NCBI GenBank assembly: GCA_001466705.2 | Contig: LATX02000078.1 | Location: forward strand, 930,001 to 994,000 | DNA from: Moniliophthora roreri | Taxonomy: Eukaryota; Basidiomycota; Agaricomycetes; Agaricales; Marasmiaceae | Length of the DNA: 64,000 nucleotides | Reading direction: 5' to 3' | Part shown: positions 25,087 to 34,872 of the stretch, one piece after another | How positions within the stretch are numbered: position 1 is the stretch's first letter | Layout of the letters: each line of letters opens with the position of its first letter | Made by a program: the position numbers and the translations under genes | Notes under the pieces: generated by a model | Seen by the model: the letters and a program-made list of their open reading frames with translations, nothing else | The model's database searches: none | Told to the model about the DNA's origin: nothing

Positions 25087-25602
25087 TGTTGAGACAGAAC
25101 AGAGACATAAAGTGCAGTGGAGTGTGCTCAACTCACATTTGTACAAGAGCTTGCTAGAACCTTGAGGGCTGTAGATATGCGATGTGCAGAGTAGTCAATG
25201 TAGATTGAACTGAAGAATGTAGCTACATGCATGCTTGCTTTTATACTACTCTAAAGGATAAGTTCTGTGGATAAACGGTGAAACCTAGTAAGCTATGGAT
25301 GTAAGCTACTGAATACTTGTGTGACGAAGTATCCAAGAATAATGTGTCTTGGAGAGACACAATACAATCGTCTGACAGTGGAAGGAACTATACATGAATT
25401 CTACATGTGTTCTACTGTATTGTGCATGAGGCTACAATACTCCTACTGGACAAGGGAGCACTCCTATGACTGTAGTGCAAGCTCCAGAGAAGCTCAGAAA
25501 CATACTTTGTAAGTTCCATAGTTGATCACAGACGCAAGTAATACAATAACTAGTGTTCCTAATGTATCTAGTTTAGTATAGTACAGGTACAGTGCTTCAA
25601 CA
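25087..25602 (-). repeat. Copia 5' LTR (right in window)
   Basis: It is 516 bp long, running from TGTTGAGACAGAAC to GCTTCAACA on the plus strand. It has lost about eleven CpG sites that the left LTR keeps. Confidence 0.93.
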
Positions 25603-25886
25603 ATATGTCTGCCAGCACTGCTAAGCCAGATAGTGCATTCTATGTTAGTCTTGTGGTACTTCCTAGTTAGGAACCGCGGGCATTTTTTTGTATTAGCTAA
25701 TCAGTCAGGTAGCCGGTTACCGGTACAGTGAGCTGCTGCCTCTCTTTCCATGTCACCGCCAATACTCTCAATATACCCTCGTTATACCCATGCTACCTCG
25801 TATCCAATGGAATTCGGAAGAAATTCAATTCTTTTGAAGTGGGCAGTACTAAGAGCAGTCAAATTCCAGCCTAATCAAGGGGGCTG

Positions 25887-25960
25887 CAAAAAATTTTTTT
25901 AGTACACGATGATGATTTTTTTTTTAAGGACAGCTGGAGGGAACCAACCGACCAACCTAT
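25887..25960 (+). repeat. dispersed T-run/ACCAACC repeat, copy d
   Basis: Two A/T runs are followed by TTTTTAAGGACAGCTGGAGGG and AACCAACCGACCAACC. The C-rich tail of other copies is absent. Confidence 0.55.
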
Positions 25961-26042
25961 TATGTATATTACTATATTAGAAAAGCATCACATGTTCAGA
26001 AAAACATACGAGTACACTACGTGGCAACCCCCAACCAAACTA

Positions 26043-26877
26043 TCACTGTACTCGCTGTCTCTTCAATGCCTCGCATGGTTCACAGATAAAATTGCAGTTA
26101 GAGTACGCTTCTCCAACACAGTCCATATGAAACTGTGAAGACTGTGAGTTCCAATCTGATATCACTGGAAACAAACATAGCACTCATGTATTTTGTCTCA
26201 CAGCTATTACTTCTGCAGATAATGACTCTGAGGCTATCATCGGTGGCATCCTCAGGTGTTATGACAATCCCGCAAAGACATTCCTGCAACAGCGAGTGAA
26301 TTTTTCAGGTTCTTTGCTGTATTGAGCAAGTGGGTGGTGAGTATTGGCCTCAGGTACACTGGCAGGTAACTGAAGGATACGAGTGCGAAGTTTTTCAAGG
26401 ATATCAGTGTGGTGGCTTTGGGTAGTCTCGATAGTGGCGACCGATGATGTGGGGGGTGGCGACATAGATTGGGGTTGGGCTGAGCTGGAAGCTGAACCAT
26501 TCGAGGTGGTCGATGGTGTATCATGTCCTTTTTTCTTCAATGACTGTATTGGTTTGGGTACCTGTACATTAGGCAATACCGAAGCCACCACCTTAGGTAG
26601 AAGGGACAGAATAGATTGTTGTTTGATTCTTCCTTGGTTAAGCTTAGCTTGCTTCTCCTTTTGTAGCTTCGTAGCTTCACAGGTAGGTGTCAGGTAATGC
26701 TTGTTGGCAAAATTCCCTTTACCAGCCTTTCCAACGCATATGTATTTGTTGCAATTGGGGCAGTGAACCTTCCCATCAACTACAGGAATATTTTCAAGCT
26801 TCTACATTTGGCATAACTATCAGTCGAGGATTAGACTGGGTCAATAAAAAATTTACCGGTGGGATGGGTTTGGCCAT
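26043..26877 (-). pseudogene. zinc-finger plus PHD-like finger gene, probably transposon-associated, frameshifted
   Basis: Minus-strand coding pieces read from an ATG at 26877 (MAKPIPPVNF). After a frameshift near 26800, a CPNCNKYICVGKAG...H-x6-C finger follows (Cys pair about 26760; KHYLTPTC). Next come a Lys/Gln-rich segment, a Ser/Pro/Gln-rich linker, and after another frame change near 26270 a C4HC3-like finger: ECLCGIVIT, ICRSNSCET, FHMDCVGEAYSNC and FICEPCEAL, ending at 26043. One small intron is possible after CETKY. Proteins with a single N-terminal zinc finger and a C-terminal PHD-like finger are frequent repeat-associated hypotheticals in mushroom genomes. Function unknown; frame breaks suggest decay. 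Confidence 0.55.
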
Positions 26878-27020
26878 GCTGTAAGATGTTGCAAACAAAG
26901 CATCACATGGTCCAGGTCCCACAAGTCGAGATAAGTGCCAATTTAGCTTTCCTTTACTCATAAAAACTCTCTAATAGCTAATTGGGCTGTATTTAGTCCC
27001 AAAAAGTACCCTAACATTAC

Positions 27021-27120
27021 AAAAAAAAAATTGGCTCAAAAAATTTTTTAAGGACCCCAGGACCGAACCAACCGACCATCATCGTGTTCGGGATCCGCGG
27101 CCCGCTACCCCCTTGGGCCT
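27021..27120 (+). repeat. dispersed T-run/ACCAACC repeat, copy e
   Basis: It has an A-run, TTGGCTCAAAAAATTTTTT, AAGGACC, AACCAACCGACC and a C-rich tail (CGCGGCCCGCTACCCCC). It is closest to copy b. Confidence 0.65.
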
Positions 27121-27344
27121 AATCCGAGAGTATCAAGAAAAATACACCAATTTCGCCTCTTGGACTTGGTAGAAGGTTCTGTGAGATCTTTCGGCATTGG
27201 AATGGACAGTTCTCAGGATGAAAAATTTGATGTATTGGATGGTATACGGTGTACAGTGCTCATGGTCGATACGGATAAAGGCAGGGAACAGGCGATTACC
27301 TAATACAAAAAAACGCCCACGGTTCGTTACTGTAGACTACATAC

Positions 27345-27410
27345 TACCACATCACTTGTGATTGTCAGGTAGTATCGTCAGTCTGGGTACCTGAGACTAA
27401 TTCCATGTAC
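27345..27410 (+). repeat. short dispersed repeat (partner at 5196)
   Basis: It shares TATCGTCAGTCTGG and the following GAGACTA word with the 5.2 kb copy. Confidence 0.45.
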
Positions 27411-27420
27411 CAAATCTGCA

Positions 27421-27917
27421 ATTCCCGCTACCATAGGTAGTGGGTCTAGGTAGCAAGGCTCGTGTGCTTAATCAGCATTTGTAAGAAAATTTCATGATTT
27501 GTCAGCATCTAGTGCTGCATATTTTTGAGGGTCGTGGAACTAGTAGTAACAGAAACAGAACTAAGATTCAAATAGGTACACCTATCTGAGCACATAGAGG
27601 TAGCAGGTGCTGCTGGAATGGCTCTTACCCCCTGATTATTCCCGCTACCATAGGTAGTGGGTCTAGGTAGCAAAATTTGTGTGCTTAATCAGCATTTGTA
27701 AGAAAATTTCATGATTTGTCAGCTTTGCTCTGGTCCAGATGTCCCCACGTTGGGCGCTAGAGTGGTAGCGCCCACTGCTCATCTAGTGCCGCATATTTTT
27801 GAGGGTCGTGGAACTAGTAGCAACAGAAACAGGACTAAGATTCAAATAAGGGTACACCTATCTGAGCACACAGAGGTAGCGGGCGCTGCCGGAACGGCCC
27901 TTACCCTGATTATTCCC
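27421..27917 (+). repeat. tandem direct repeat, two units
   Basis: Unit 1 (about 27421-27640) and unit 2 (about 27641-27917) share the words CCCGCTACCATAGGTAGTGG, GCATTTGTAAGAAAATTTC, GAGGGTCGTGGAACTAG and CACCTATCTGAGCACA in the same order. Unit 2 carries about 57 extra bases (27723-27780) that include a GGGCGCTA...TAGCGCCC hairpin. Where the units differ, unit 1 mostly has T or A where unit 2 has C or G, including lost CpGs. Confidence 0.8.
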
Positions 27918-28268
27918 CAAAGGTACAACAACGGGGTGGTATATTAAAGAGAGGTTCCTTAGAATATATGGAAATTAGGTTGGTAAGCAGCTTATAAGGC
28001 GTGGGTTCAATCCTGGCCGAGAAGAGATTGTGGGGTAATTATTTTGACACGCTGTGGAATGGTCCTTATCAGCCCAATAACCAGTAAGCGAAGGCCCCCT
28101 TATCAGAGTTAGATGCTTTACCATAAGCGCTTATAAGTGTCATTTCTCTAATGGCGTCTTATGGCCCTTATAACCCCTTATGGTCTGAAATTAAAATCTC
28201 CGACATACGCCAGTCTATAGTAAATGGTTCAGGTATTTCATATTAACTAGCGGTGCACAAAGGGCCAC

Positions 28269-28770
28269 TTGTTGATGGAAAAAATCCTTTTGGAATTGAC
28301 CGGGGTCATGGTTAAGGAAGTTACGTTTGAGTGTATCTTCTTCGACCTAGCCCATGTCCCTGGTAAAACCCGATTGATCCTTCTCCAGCTTGTCAGGCAA
28401 ATTTATGAAGCGACTGAACATGTCCGTCTGGACCAATTTTGCCAATGCAAGGTGGCCCTGATGATGAAGACGGACCTGAGGAGGAGACTCAACTTATGCG
28501 CAAGCACTTACCTTCGACTCGGAGATTTGAGCACGCGACTTGAGATGAAGTATCGAAAGTGACTCGCGATTTGGTATCTTCGACAATTGAAGAATGGACT
28601 ACAACTGCTGAATTGGTTCATACAATCACCTCAGTCTCATCTGTATACCGTACTTATAGTGATGCAACCTACTAGACGTGTGCAATTTCTTGATGTCTCG
28701 ATGTGGGAAGCGGCTTCGGTTACGTTCGAGTCAAGAGGTTATAGCGCCGAAGAGCAGCCGAGCGCCTAAC
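28269..28770 (+). pseudogene. fragment resembling the C-terminal part of the F-box protein gene
   Basis: The segment KEVTFECIFFDLAHVP near 28310 resembles EEATFECLFFYDIVFDRP in the F-box gene 2 kb downstream. After it, an acidic run (DDEDGPEEE) and a helical stretch (SSTIEEWTTTAELVHT) appear in another frame. No complete reading frame exists. Best read as an old, decayed paralogue fragment; the evidence is one short conserved block plus position. Confidence 0.35.
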
Positions 28771-29040
28771 TTATAAAGCGTGTGAAGTTCATTTTTTCCT
28801 CTTTCTTTTGGCTACCACGTCGCCTCGCAACTCGGTGCCAGATTCAACCCTTTTTGGTGAGTCTGTAGCTCAATCCTCATAGCTATGGCTCAACGTCGAA
28901 TCTGACATGTATGTTGCTCAGCTTGCTGTTCGACTTTGACATCGTGCCTGCTTGGATCTGGAAGAAGGTAATGGGCGTAAAGGTGCGTTCTGACCTAAGT
29001 GCTGTGAGCTTTTTTTTCCCCATCTAATGACGCTCAAAAG

Positions 29041-30930
29041 GATTGGTCCCAAGAACTGATTGATCGTACCATCGACTATCTCGGCGAGGACCGCAGCTCG
29101 TTGAAGGCCTGCAGTCTTCTAGCATCCCAATGGGTGCCTCGTAGTCGTCGCTATCTATTTTCTAATCTCAAAATTGATGCCCCAGGCTCCACCGATGGAA
29201 GCAAATCTAGCTACGAGTCACTCGTCTCGATCCTCGAATCCCCACATTGCACCTTTCACTGCTTCATTCAACATTTAGAACTCCAAGGAACTTCTGCCAT
29301 GACCTGGGTCCAGAACATCCGTGACGCGAAACCTGACAATGTAGAGTGGCTCGAACCCATCATTCGCCACATACACAAATGGACGTCCGCAACCTCTCTC
29401 ACCTTGGAGAGAATCGACAGTCATACCCGAAAATCCGATGCTTGGAAGCTTTTCATCTCACCCCAGCAACCCGAATCCACTGGTTCATTCCATCACAATA
29501 TTACGACTCTCCGCATCTCCCACTTTGCTATACGAAACTCTGTCGATCACACCATCGCGTTTCTCAGTGTTATCCCCGCCTTTCCATCTGTCCGACAACT
29601 CACATTGGATCCTTTGACTGACGCTTCCGAGTCGGTGTACAAATGTCAAGACAAAGGTCCAGGCCCAAGTTCGCTTTCCGATTTTATTGTGTTCAGAGGA
29701 CCTCCACCCGGTACAAAGAAGGGGCGGGCTATTATGAAGGCTCTCAAGAGTCTTGGGGCGCAAAAGCTCCTGCCTGCATCAGTCGCTAAGGGTTCCAAGA
29801 AGAAGAAGAAGGGCGGTAGCATCACGAAGGTTATCCCAGTTCAAGTTGAGAACGAAGAGCTCATCATGGATGACGATGTAGATGAGGCTCGGGAGGACCT
29901 AGGCTCCGACGATGATGGCGACGAAGACGAAGAAGATGCTTCCCTGGCATCAGACTCGGGATCTGAAATCGTAAACGACCCAGACTACGAACCCAAAGTA
30001 TCCGAATGCAACTGCCACCAAAAAATGCCGCCTGGCCCCAATGACGAGCAAGTTCTTCGCATTGCGGAGAATCTAGGCGCTGCCCCAGGTAGTCTTTGTG
30101 ACTTGACTGTTGCAGGCAGATGGTTATACATCCCGTTCCCGTTGCGTATCTTATGGGAGTGGCTACGCCTGAACGAGGTCACCTCGATTCGCACTCTTGA
30201 CATTCGCCTCGAGTACATGGAGCCCCATGATCTTCCTGCGTTTGCGAGGTACCTTGAGATGCTCGGTGAAGGATTGAAGGAGTTGAAGTGGCATTTGGGT
30301 CTTGCCGGTCGGGAGTGGGAGCCAAATCCTGCTCCAGACAATCTGGTAGAGGGAAGATGTGAATGTAGATGTCTCCTTCGTGAGTTGTTTCGTCGTTTCC
30401 TTGCAACTCCAACCATGGCTCATGCACAGAAAATAGGCTACCTCGTCGACCACAAAGTCCTCACCAAGTCTACGGGTATCGAAGAAGCTACCTTTGAATG
30501 CCTCTTTTTCTATGATATTGTATTCGATCGTCCCAACTCGATAATCTCTCCCAACACACTTTTCTCATCCTTGGAAGGCAGGTCGTTGAAGCGCCTCATT
30601 ATCACAGTTTGGACGGATTTGGAAGGCGCTTTCTTCATTGACCACGGTGACACTGACGATGGTGCATCCGAAGAAGCAGCTTGGTATGCCGCCGATGCTA
30701 CCTTGGCCAATGGAGAGTTATTCCCGGTCTTGAAGGAGGTTGTAGTTAAGGTGACGGTTGTGAGGGATAGAAACTATAAGAGATACTACGACGGCGAAGA
30801 GCTTTCTGAGCTTGAGATTACGAAGAAGGTGGACAAGTTCTTCCCGCAGTGCAGAGCGAAGGATTTGCTGCAGTTTCAGCATGTAGAGTGGAAAGATGTC
30901 GCGAAGGAACGGTTCGGGGTTGTTTACTGA
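29041..30930 (+). CDS. F-box-like protein with acidic low-complexity insert (5' end not located)
   Basis: A single open stretch encodes 629 residues. The first residues read QELIDRTIDYLGEDRSSLKA then CSLLASQWVPRSRRYLFSN, the pattern of basidiomycete F-box-like domains (PxELIDxIIDxL...SLxACxLVCxxW...RxxLF). Such proteins usually recruit targets to SCF ubiquitin ligases through Skp1. The middle is leucine-rich without clear repeats; around residues 235-310 lies a basic patch (KKKKGG) and then a strongly acidic stretch (DDDGDEDEEDAS). No in-frame ATG precedes 29041, and an AG acceptor (CTCAAAAG) sits immediately before it, so a first exon lies upstream, perhaps near 28920-28970. Targets are unknown. 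A fragment of a relative lies at 28269-28770. Confidence 0.8.
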   Translation, partial: DWSQELIDRTIDYLGEDRSSLKACSLLASQWVPRSRRYLFSNLKIDAPGSTDGSKSSYESLVSILESPHCTFHCFIQHLELQGTSAMTWVQNIRDAKPDNVEWLEPIIRHIHKWTSATSLTLERIDSHTRKSDAWKLFISPQQPESTGSFHHNITTLRISHFAIRNSVDHTIAFLSVIPAFPSVRQLTLDPLTDASESVYKCQDKGPGPSSLSDFIVFRGPPPGTKKGRAIMKALKSLGAQKLLPASVAKGSKKKKKGGSITKVIPVQVENEELIMDDDVDEAREDLGSDDDGDEDEEDASLASDSGSEIVNDPDYEPKVSECNCHQKMPPGPNDEQVLRIAENLGAAPGSLCDLTVAGRWLYIPFPLRILWEWLRLNEVTSIRTLDIRLEYMEPHDLPAFARYLEMLGEGLKELKWHLGLAGREWEPNPAPDNLVEGRCECRCLLRELFRRFLATPTMAHAQKIGYLVDHKVLTKSTGIEEATFECLFFYDIVFDRPNSIISPNTLFSSLEGRSLKRLIITVWTDLEGAFFIDHGDTDDGASEEAAWYAADATLANGELFPVLKEVVVKVTVVRDRNYKRYYDGEELSELEITKKVDKFFPQCRAKDLLQFQHVEWKDVAKERFGVVY

Positions 30931-31313
30931 TCTATAGCTGAGGATTTCGTGGAAGTTTCTTGATGCAACGATGGACTTTGTTCGTAGAAGAACATATCTT
31001 GATAACAATGTAACGCTAGATCAACATTACATACAGTAATCAACATGTCTTGTACGGTACTTACCCACATCTACTGTGTCATCTACTCTGAGTAAGCGAA
31101 TGACGAGTCTCGACCTTTCGAGTTCGCCGTGACATCCCACGCAGTAGCCAAGAGGCTGGGTGCGCTGAAAGGTTGTACTCCAAAACATGTGCATGACACG
31201 TTTGTCTTACGAGGCAAAGGCCAACCAGTATACTTTTGTTCAGAATCCTGTTGAATGAAATGTCCTTTCAAGGTCGATATGTACATTTCCGAGAACGTTA
31301 CATTTTTGAGCGT
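30931..31313. other. intergenic, convergent gene ends
   Basis: These 383 bp lie between the F-box gene stop and the stop of the DUF1295 gene on the other strand. Nothing distinct was seen beyond presumed 3' untranslated regions. Confidence 0.5.
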
Positions 31314-32151
31314 TCACCAAATCCCAGGAATAACCTTGTATGGTACTCTTGACTTGTACTGCAGCCACGTTTCACCGTACTGAAATAAAGCAAGGTGAGT
31401 TATGTAACACCAGAGGCAGAATATAAGTAAGACTCACTCTGCTAGTACAATACTTGTCCAACACCGGTACCGCACGATACACGAAATCTACTGCAAGGTA
31501 CGTTCCCGCGACTAAACCAGCCTTCCATCCACCACAAGCCCAGCTTATTCCAGCTCTCCAGAGCGTGTATCCAAAGTAGTTGATGTGCCTCGCCCATCCA
31601 AATAACCCTTCAGTATACGGCTTCCCTGCATTCCCCTTATCCCTCTTGAAATTTCTTCGCTGAATCTCCGAAACTAGCTCTAACAGAATTCCCGTGACGT
31701 ATAACCCCGTTCCGATTAATAACGGTGTAGAGAGCGTTTCCGTATCTCCGTTGCCTAACGACGACGTAGCAGAAGATAGGAAGAGTAGGGAATTGATGCT
31801 GTTGAATAGGGTGTTGTATGCCGACACGGCTACCGCTGGGAATACGGGAAACTCTTCTTCAGAGATCCCAAGAAGCCAATATATCTGCTTGGCGGCGCAT
31901 CCAGCGGCCATACCGACGAGAATGGTGCGGTGGAGTGAAAGACCGACATTGATGATGCTTCCAAAGCCATTGAGAACAAGCGGAGGGGCGGGAGCTCGTA
32001 CAGAACCGCCGAGGTGACGAATAATAGGGTCACCAAGACCGTTGGCGAGGACCTTGTATTGAAGAAGAGGGTCGAGGGAACGGAGGATGAAGAAGAGCGA
32101 TGACCCGAGTGGTGTTGGTCTTTTGACGCCCCGGTTGATGAGGTCTGGCAT
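31314..32151 (-). CDS. DUF1295 / steroid 5-alpha-reductase-like membrane protein
   Basis: Exon 1 is 32151-31438 and exon 2 is 31379-31314, with a 58-bp GTGAGT...TTTCAG intron; the product has 259 residues. Hydrophobic segments alternate with conserved loops: GLSLHRTILVGMAAGCAAKQ, AYNTLFNSINSLLFL, then GLFGWARHINYFGYTLWRAG, GIPVLD-like AVPVLDKYC, and the C-terminal YGETWLQYKSRVPYKVIPG. The ARHxNYFGYxLWRxG and RYGxxWxxYKxxVPYxxIP boxes are the hallmark of the DUF1295 branch of the steroid reductase / isoprenylcysteine methyltransferase-like fold, located in membranes, probably endoplasmic reticulum. Substrate unknown. The ATG at 32151 was chosen because homologous wording begins there; the frame is open to an upstream ATG at 32265. 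A decayed paralogue is at 37084-37990. Confidence 0.85.
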
Positions 32152-32209
32152 GATGATGGGGAGTGGTGAGAGCCTGGAAAACGATGAACCCTGTGAAACT
32201 GAACCTGAC

Positions 32210-32370
32210 GTCAGAAAGTTTCGGTTATACTCATAGACATAAGCAACGCAACAACTCATCATCAAGGTAGAGTTTAGCCAGTCATCGCACCGAGCAAGAA
32301 AGAAAACGAAGGAGCGAAGAATTAAGGCCTAGAGAATGCACGATCATATTGCGGGTCGTTGACACTGGTC
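32210..32370. repeat. source copy of a segment repeated, CpG-stripped, at 47868
   Basis: It covers the upstream side of the DUF1295 gene. It contains about ten CpG dinucleotides; the partner at 47868-48024 has none. Confidence 0.85.
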
Positions 32371-32649
32371 AACACCTGCATGCCGGTTGATCGGAGAAAC
32401 GGAAAAGGGTCAGTGGCGAAAGCCTGCCCTAAAGTCGGGTATCCGGCGGCGAATGGCGACATGGCGGACCGAGTCCCTGGACCAGAACCACAACGACACT
32501 GTCACTCAAGACATCATCTCGCAGATTTTACCGAGGCGCAGTTTTCACTAAAACCTCTAAATCAGGATATTGATGATCGCCGTCATCTGACACTAGTGGA
32601 GGCCTCGAGGCAAACCTTATTCTAACAGCTTCCTTTCATCCCGTCGTTC

Positions 32650-33733
32650 ATGTCCTCCCCAACACCCATACCGACGGTGGCCAGTGCTCCATTCGACGCC
32701 GCTGATGCAGACGTCATACTTCGTACATCGGATAATGTCGATTTCTACTTTTATCGCCTCATCCTCTCCCTCGTTTCCCCATTCTTCAAAGATATGTTTA
32801 CCCTACCCAATCCCGCTACCCCTGACGGGAAAGACGATAAGAAGAACGAAACACACGTCATTCCAGTCTCCGAAGACAGTGTCACCCTCGATCACACGTT
32901 GCGATTCGTCTATCCCGGGATAGAGCCGCCTGTACTATCGACATGGGAGGAAGTAGAACCAGTATTCGAGACGTTTATCAAGTATCAGATGGAGGAAACT
33001 GCACCCTTTTCATCCATTCTGTCCTGCCTTTTGCAGACTGCTGGAAAAGCGCCTGCGACGATCGATACCACGAACGACCGGCATGCACAGCACTGGCGTG
33101 CATATTCTACCATGCGAGTTCTCGCCAAGGTGGAAAAATACAAGGACTCACTTCCTGAAGGTACCACCACGGATGCCATGGAACGAGCACTGATGGTACC
33201 TTTCTTCGAGTTGATGACAGCTTTTGTCGAGGACTTGGAAGGCTGGTCTGCGAAGGATTTTATTCGGTTGATGAAGCGTCATCGATCGCAGGTACTTGAA
33301 CAACACATCCCTTCGTTCCAGTCCTGGAAAGACGATGATGCTCGTTGGACTTATCGTTGCTACGCCGCAACTGCTGGCAATGTGTCCTTCGGTGATAGCC
33401 TAAAGCTTGACAGAAAGCAAATCTCGGAGTGGTATGCGTCTAGCCTAGTTCCATCACTCCAGCGGTGGGAGACTTTGGACATGACCCTGTTCTCTTATGA
33501 GCCTTCGACCACGTGTTTACATTGCAACAGAGTTCATTGTTCATATATGGTAAACGCATCGGCTGAGATATACCGGGCAGAGATAGGACGTGCATTATCG
33601 GTATGTCTTGTCCTATCTTCAAAACGTAATTGGTAACATTAAACATTTCTGTTCCAAGAAGCGTACGCCTGTAGGCAAACCTGTGGGAAAGGGATGGCTC
33701 AGGATAGGTATTACACCACTGTTGCATGGATAG
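32650..33733 (+). CDS. BTB/POZ-domain protein
   Basis: Exon 1 is 32650-33600 and exon 2 is 33659-33733, separated by a 58-bp GTATGT...CCAAG intron, giving 341 residues. The BTB domain occupies about residues 18-110: DADVILRTSDNVDFYFYRLI, LVSPFFKDMFTLP, IPVSEDSVTLDHTLRFVYP. The pattern (DxxLRTSDxVxFxVHxxxLxxxSPFFxDMF...LPVSEDSxTLDxLLRxxYP) is abundant in basidiomycetes, where these proteins are presumed Cullin-3 adaptors or transcriptional cofactors. The rest is helical, with a Cys/His cluster near the end (CLHCNRVHC). The second exon is inferred from the related fragment at 34378, which keeps the same splice position. Partners unknown. Confidence 0.82.
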
Positions 33734-34377
33734 ATTTTGTTGCTTGAGATTATTCTTCGTTATGAGGAAAAATGCACGAAATTAATGTTTGAATTCGCGA
33801 ATCGCAGCACATAAGTATAGGAAAATGGCCCTGCCCTAAAGATAATGGCGGGCCAAGTGTTCCGCTGACAACTCGCGTATAAACTGTCACATCCGATTTC
33901 ATCAGCGAGAAAACCAGTTCGAACGACAGTATATGTGAGTCGGTCTTTCTCATCCTCTGCTTTCATTCTTTCACAAAAATAGACTCGGCTTTTGAATCTT
34001 TCAATTGGGCGCAGACTACTTGAGGCCTGAGGGCTGGTCCCAACGAGATGTTACTGGGTGCTATCAGGCGCTATTTGACAAATTTGACATGCACGTCACG
34101 GTGACGTCCGTCCGATCAACAACTTCTTCCCGGGCCTCCAACTTGAAGGGTAGCTAAACGCCAATTTCGTTTAGTAAACGAAATTCCCCTGTGCCCTAAA
34201 TCACTTCTTTCTTTCTAAACACCACCATCCCCACTTCTTAACAGCTTCCACCCACTCTTTCTCTCTCTCCGTCTGCACGGCTTCTTCGCCGTCTTAAGAT
34301 GAAACTCGATGGATCAAGATACGATGCAGGGAGTACTAACTTAGACGGTCTGCGAAGGCTTTTTTTTAATTCGGTTG
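33734..34377. other. intergenic; no gene recognised
   Basis: The stretch contains a T/C-rich tract (about 34195-34265) of the kind found upstream of fungal genes, which may belong to the lost 5' half of the BTB fragment. No domain was seen. Confidence 0.4.
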
Positions 34378-34872
34378 ATGAAGCGCCATCAATCAGAAGT
34401 CCTCCGTCTACATAGCCCCTCGTTCGCGTCGTGGAAAGACGAGGATCCAAGGTGGTTTTACTACCCTTGCCACCCGGACTCCATACTCGTTTGCTACTCT
34501 TGCCCCTCGAAATCCATATTTCCCGATTCCGAATCCTCGAGTGGACAAGAAGTCGGCACTTGAATGAAGGAATGGTACACCTCCACCCTAATCCCGTCAA
34601 TAAGACCATTGGAAGCATTAGACATGACCTCATTGCCCTCATTGCCTTCCTGGGAATGCGAAGGTTGCGGCAGTGTTGGCTGCCCAAAAATGGTAAACGC
34701 TGCAGTTGGGATATTCAGAGCAGAAATCGGGATTGCGTTGTCGGTATGTCAAATGTCTCCGTGAAGCAATGATATTTATATCTCTTGAATGAAGACCCAT
34801 GTCCCTGACCTATCGTTTGCAGACGTACTGGCATAGTAGAGAGCGTGGATTGGGTTTGCCGGAGGGACTATG
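34378..34872 (+). pseudogene. C-terminal remnant of a BTB-protein paralogue
   Basis: LMKRHQSEVLRLHSPSFASW matches LMKRHRSQVLEQHIPSFQSW of the intact neighbour. KEWYTSTLIPSIRPLEALDM and NAAVGIFRAEIGIALS match later parts, and the intron donor after IALS is conserved. The BTB domain itself is missing, and a frame change with a stop at about 34561 separates the blocks. This is a broken tandem duplicate of the gene at 32650. Confidence 0.8.

Larger units (their letters stand above)
13242..25602 (-). mobile_element. Ty1/Copia LTR retrotransposon (as assembled, with two unmerged contig overlaps)
   Basis: The element lies on the minus strand. Its order in its own direction is 5' LTR (25602-25087), primer-binding site, Gag, a long Cys/His-rich region, protease, integrase, reverse transcriptase, RNase H, polypurine tract and 3' LTR (13757-13242). 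Integrase before reverse transcriptase defines Copia. Both LTRs are 516 bp and carry the inverted ends TGTTGA/TCAACA. The assembled length of 12.4 kb falls to about 9.2 kb once the repeats at the Ns at 19333 and 22193 are collapsed. Gag, the extra region and protease share one reading frame; integrase is shifted by two compensating small indels (near 17190 and 15490). Premature stops are nearly all TGA. Flanking 5-mers (GACAA and ATATG) do not match, so the two ends may come from different copies. Confidence 0.92.

Noticed and set aside
27745..27775. Hairpin GGGCGCTA/TAGCGCCC as a transcription terminator
   Set aside because: Rho-independent terminators are a bacterial feature; this DNA is eukaryotic and the hairpin lies in an insert of a repeat.
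29346..30710. Several 60-140-codon frames on both strands within the F-box gene
   Set aside because: They are shadows of the long open F-box frame.
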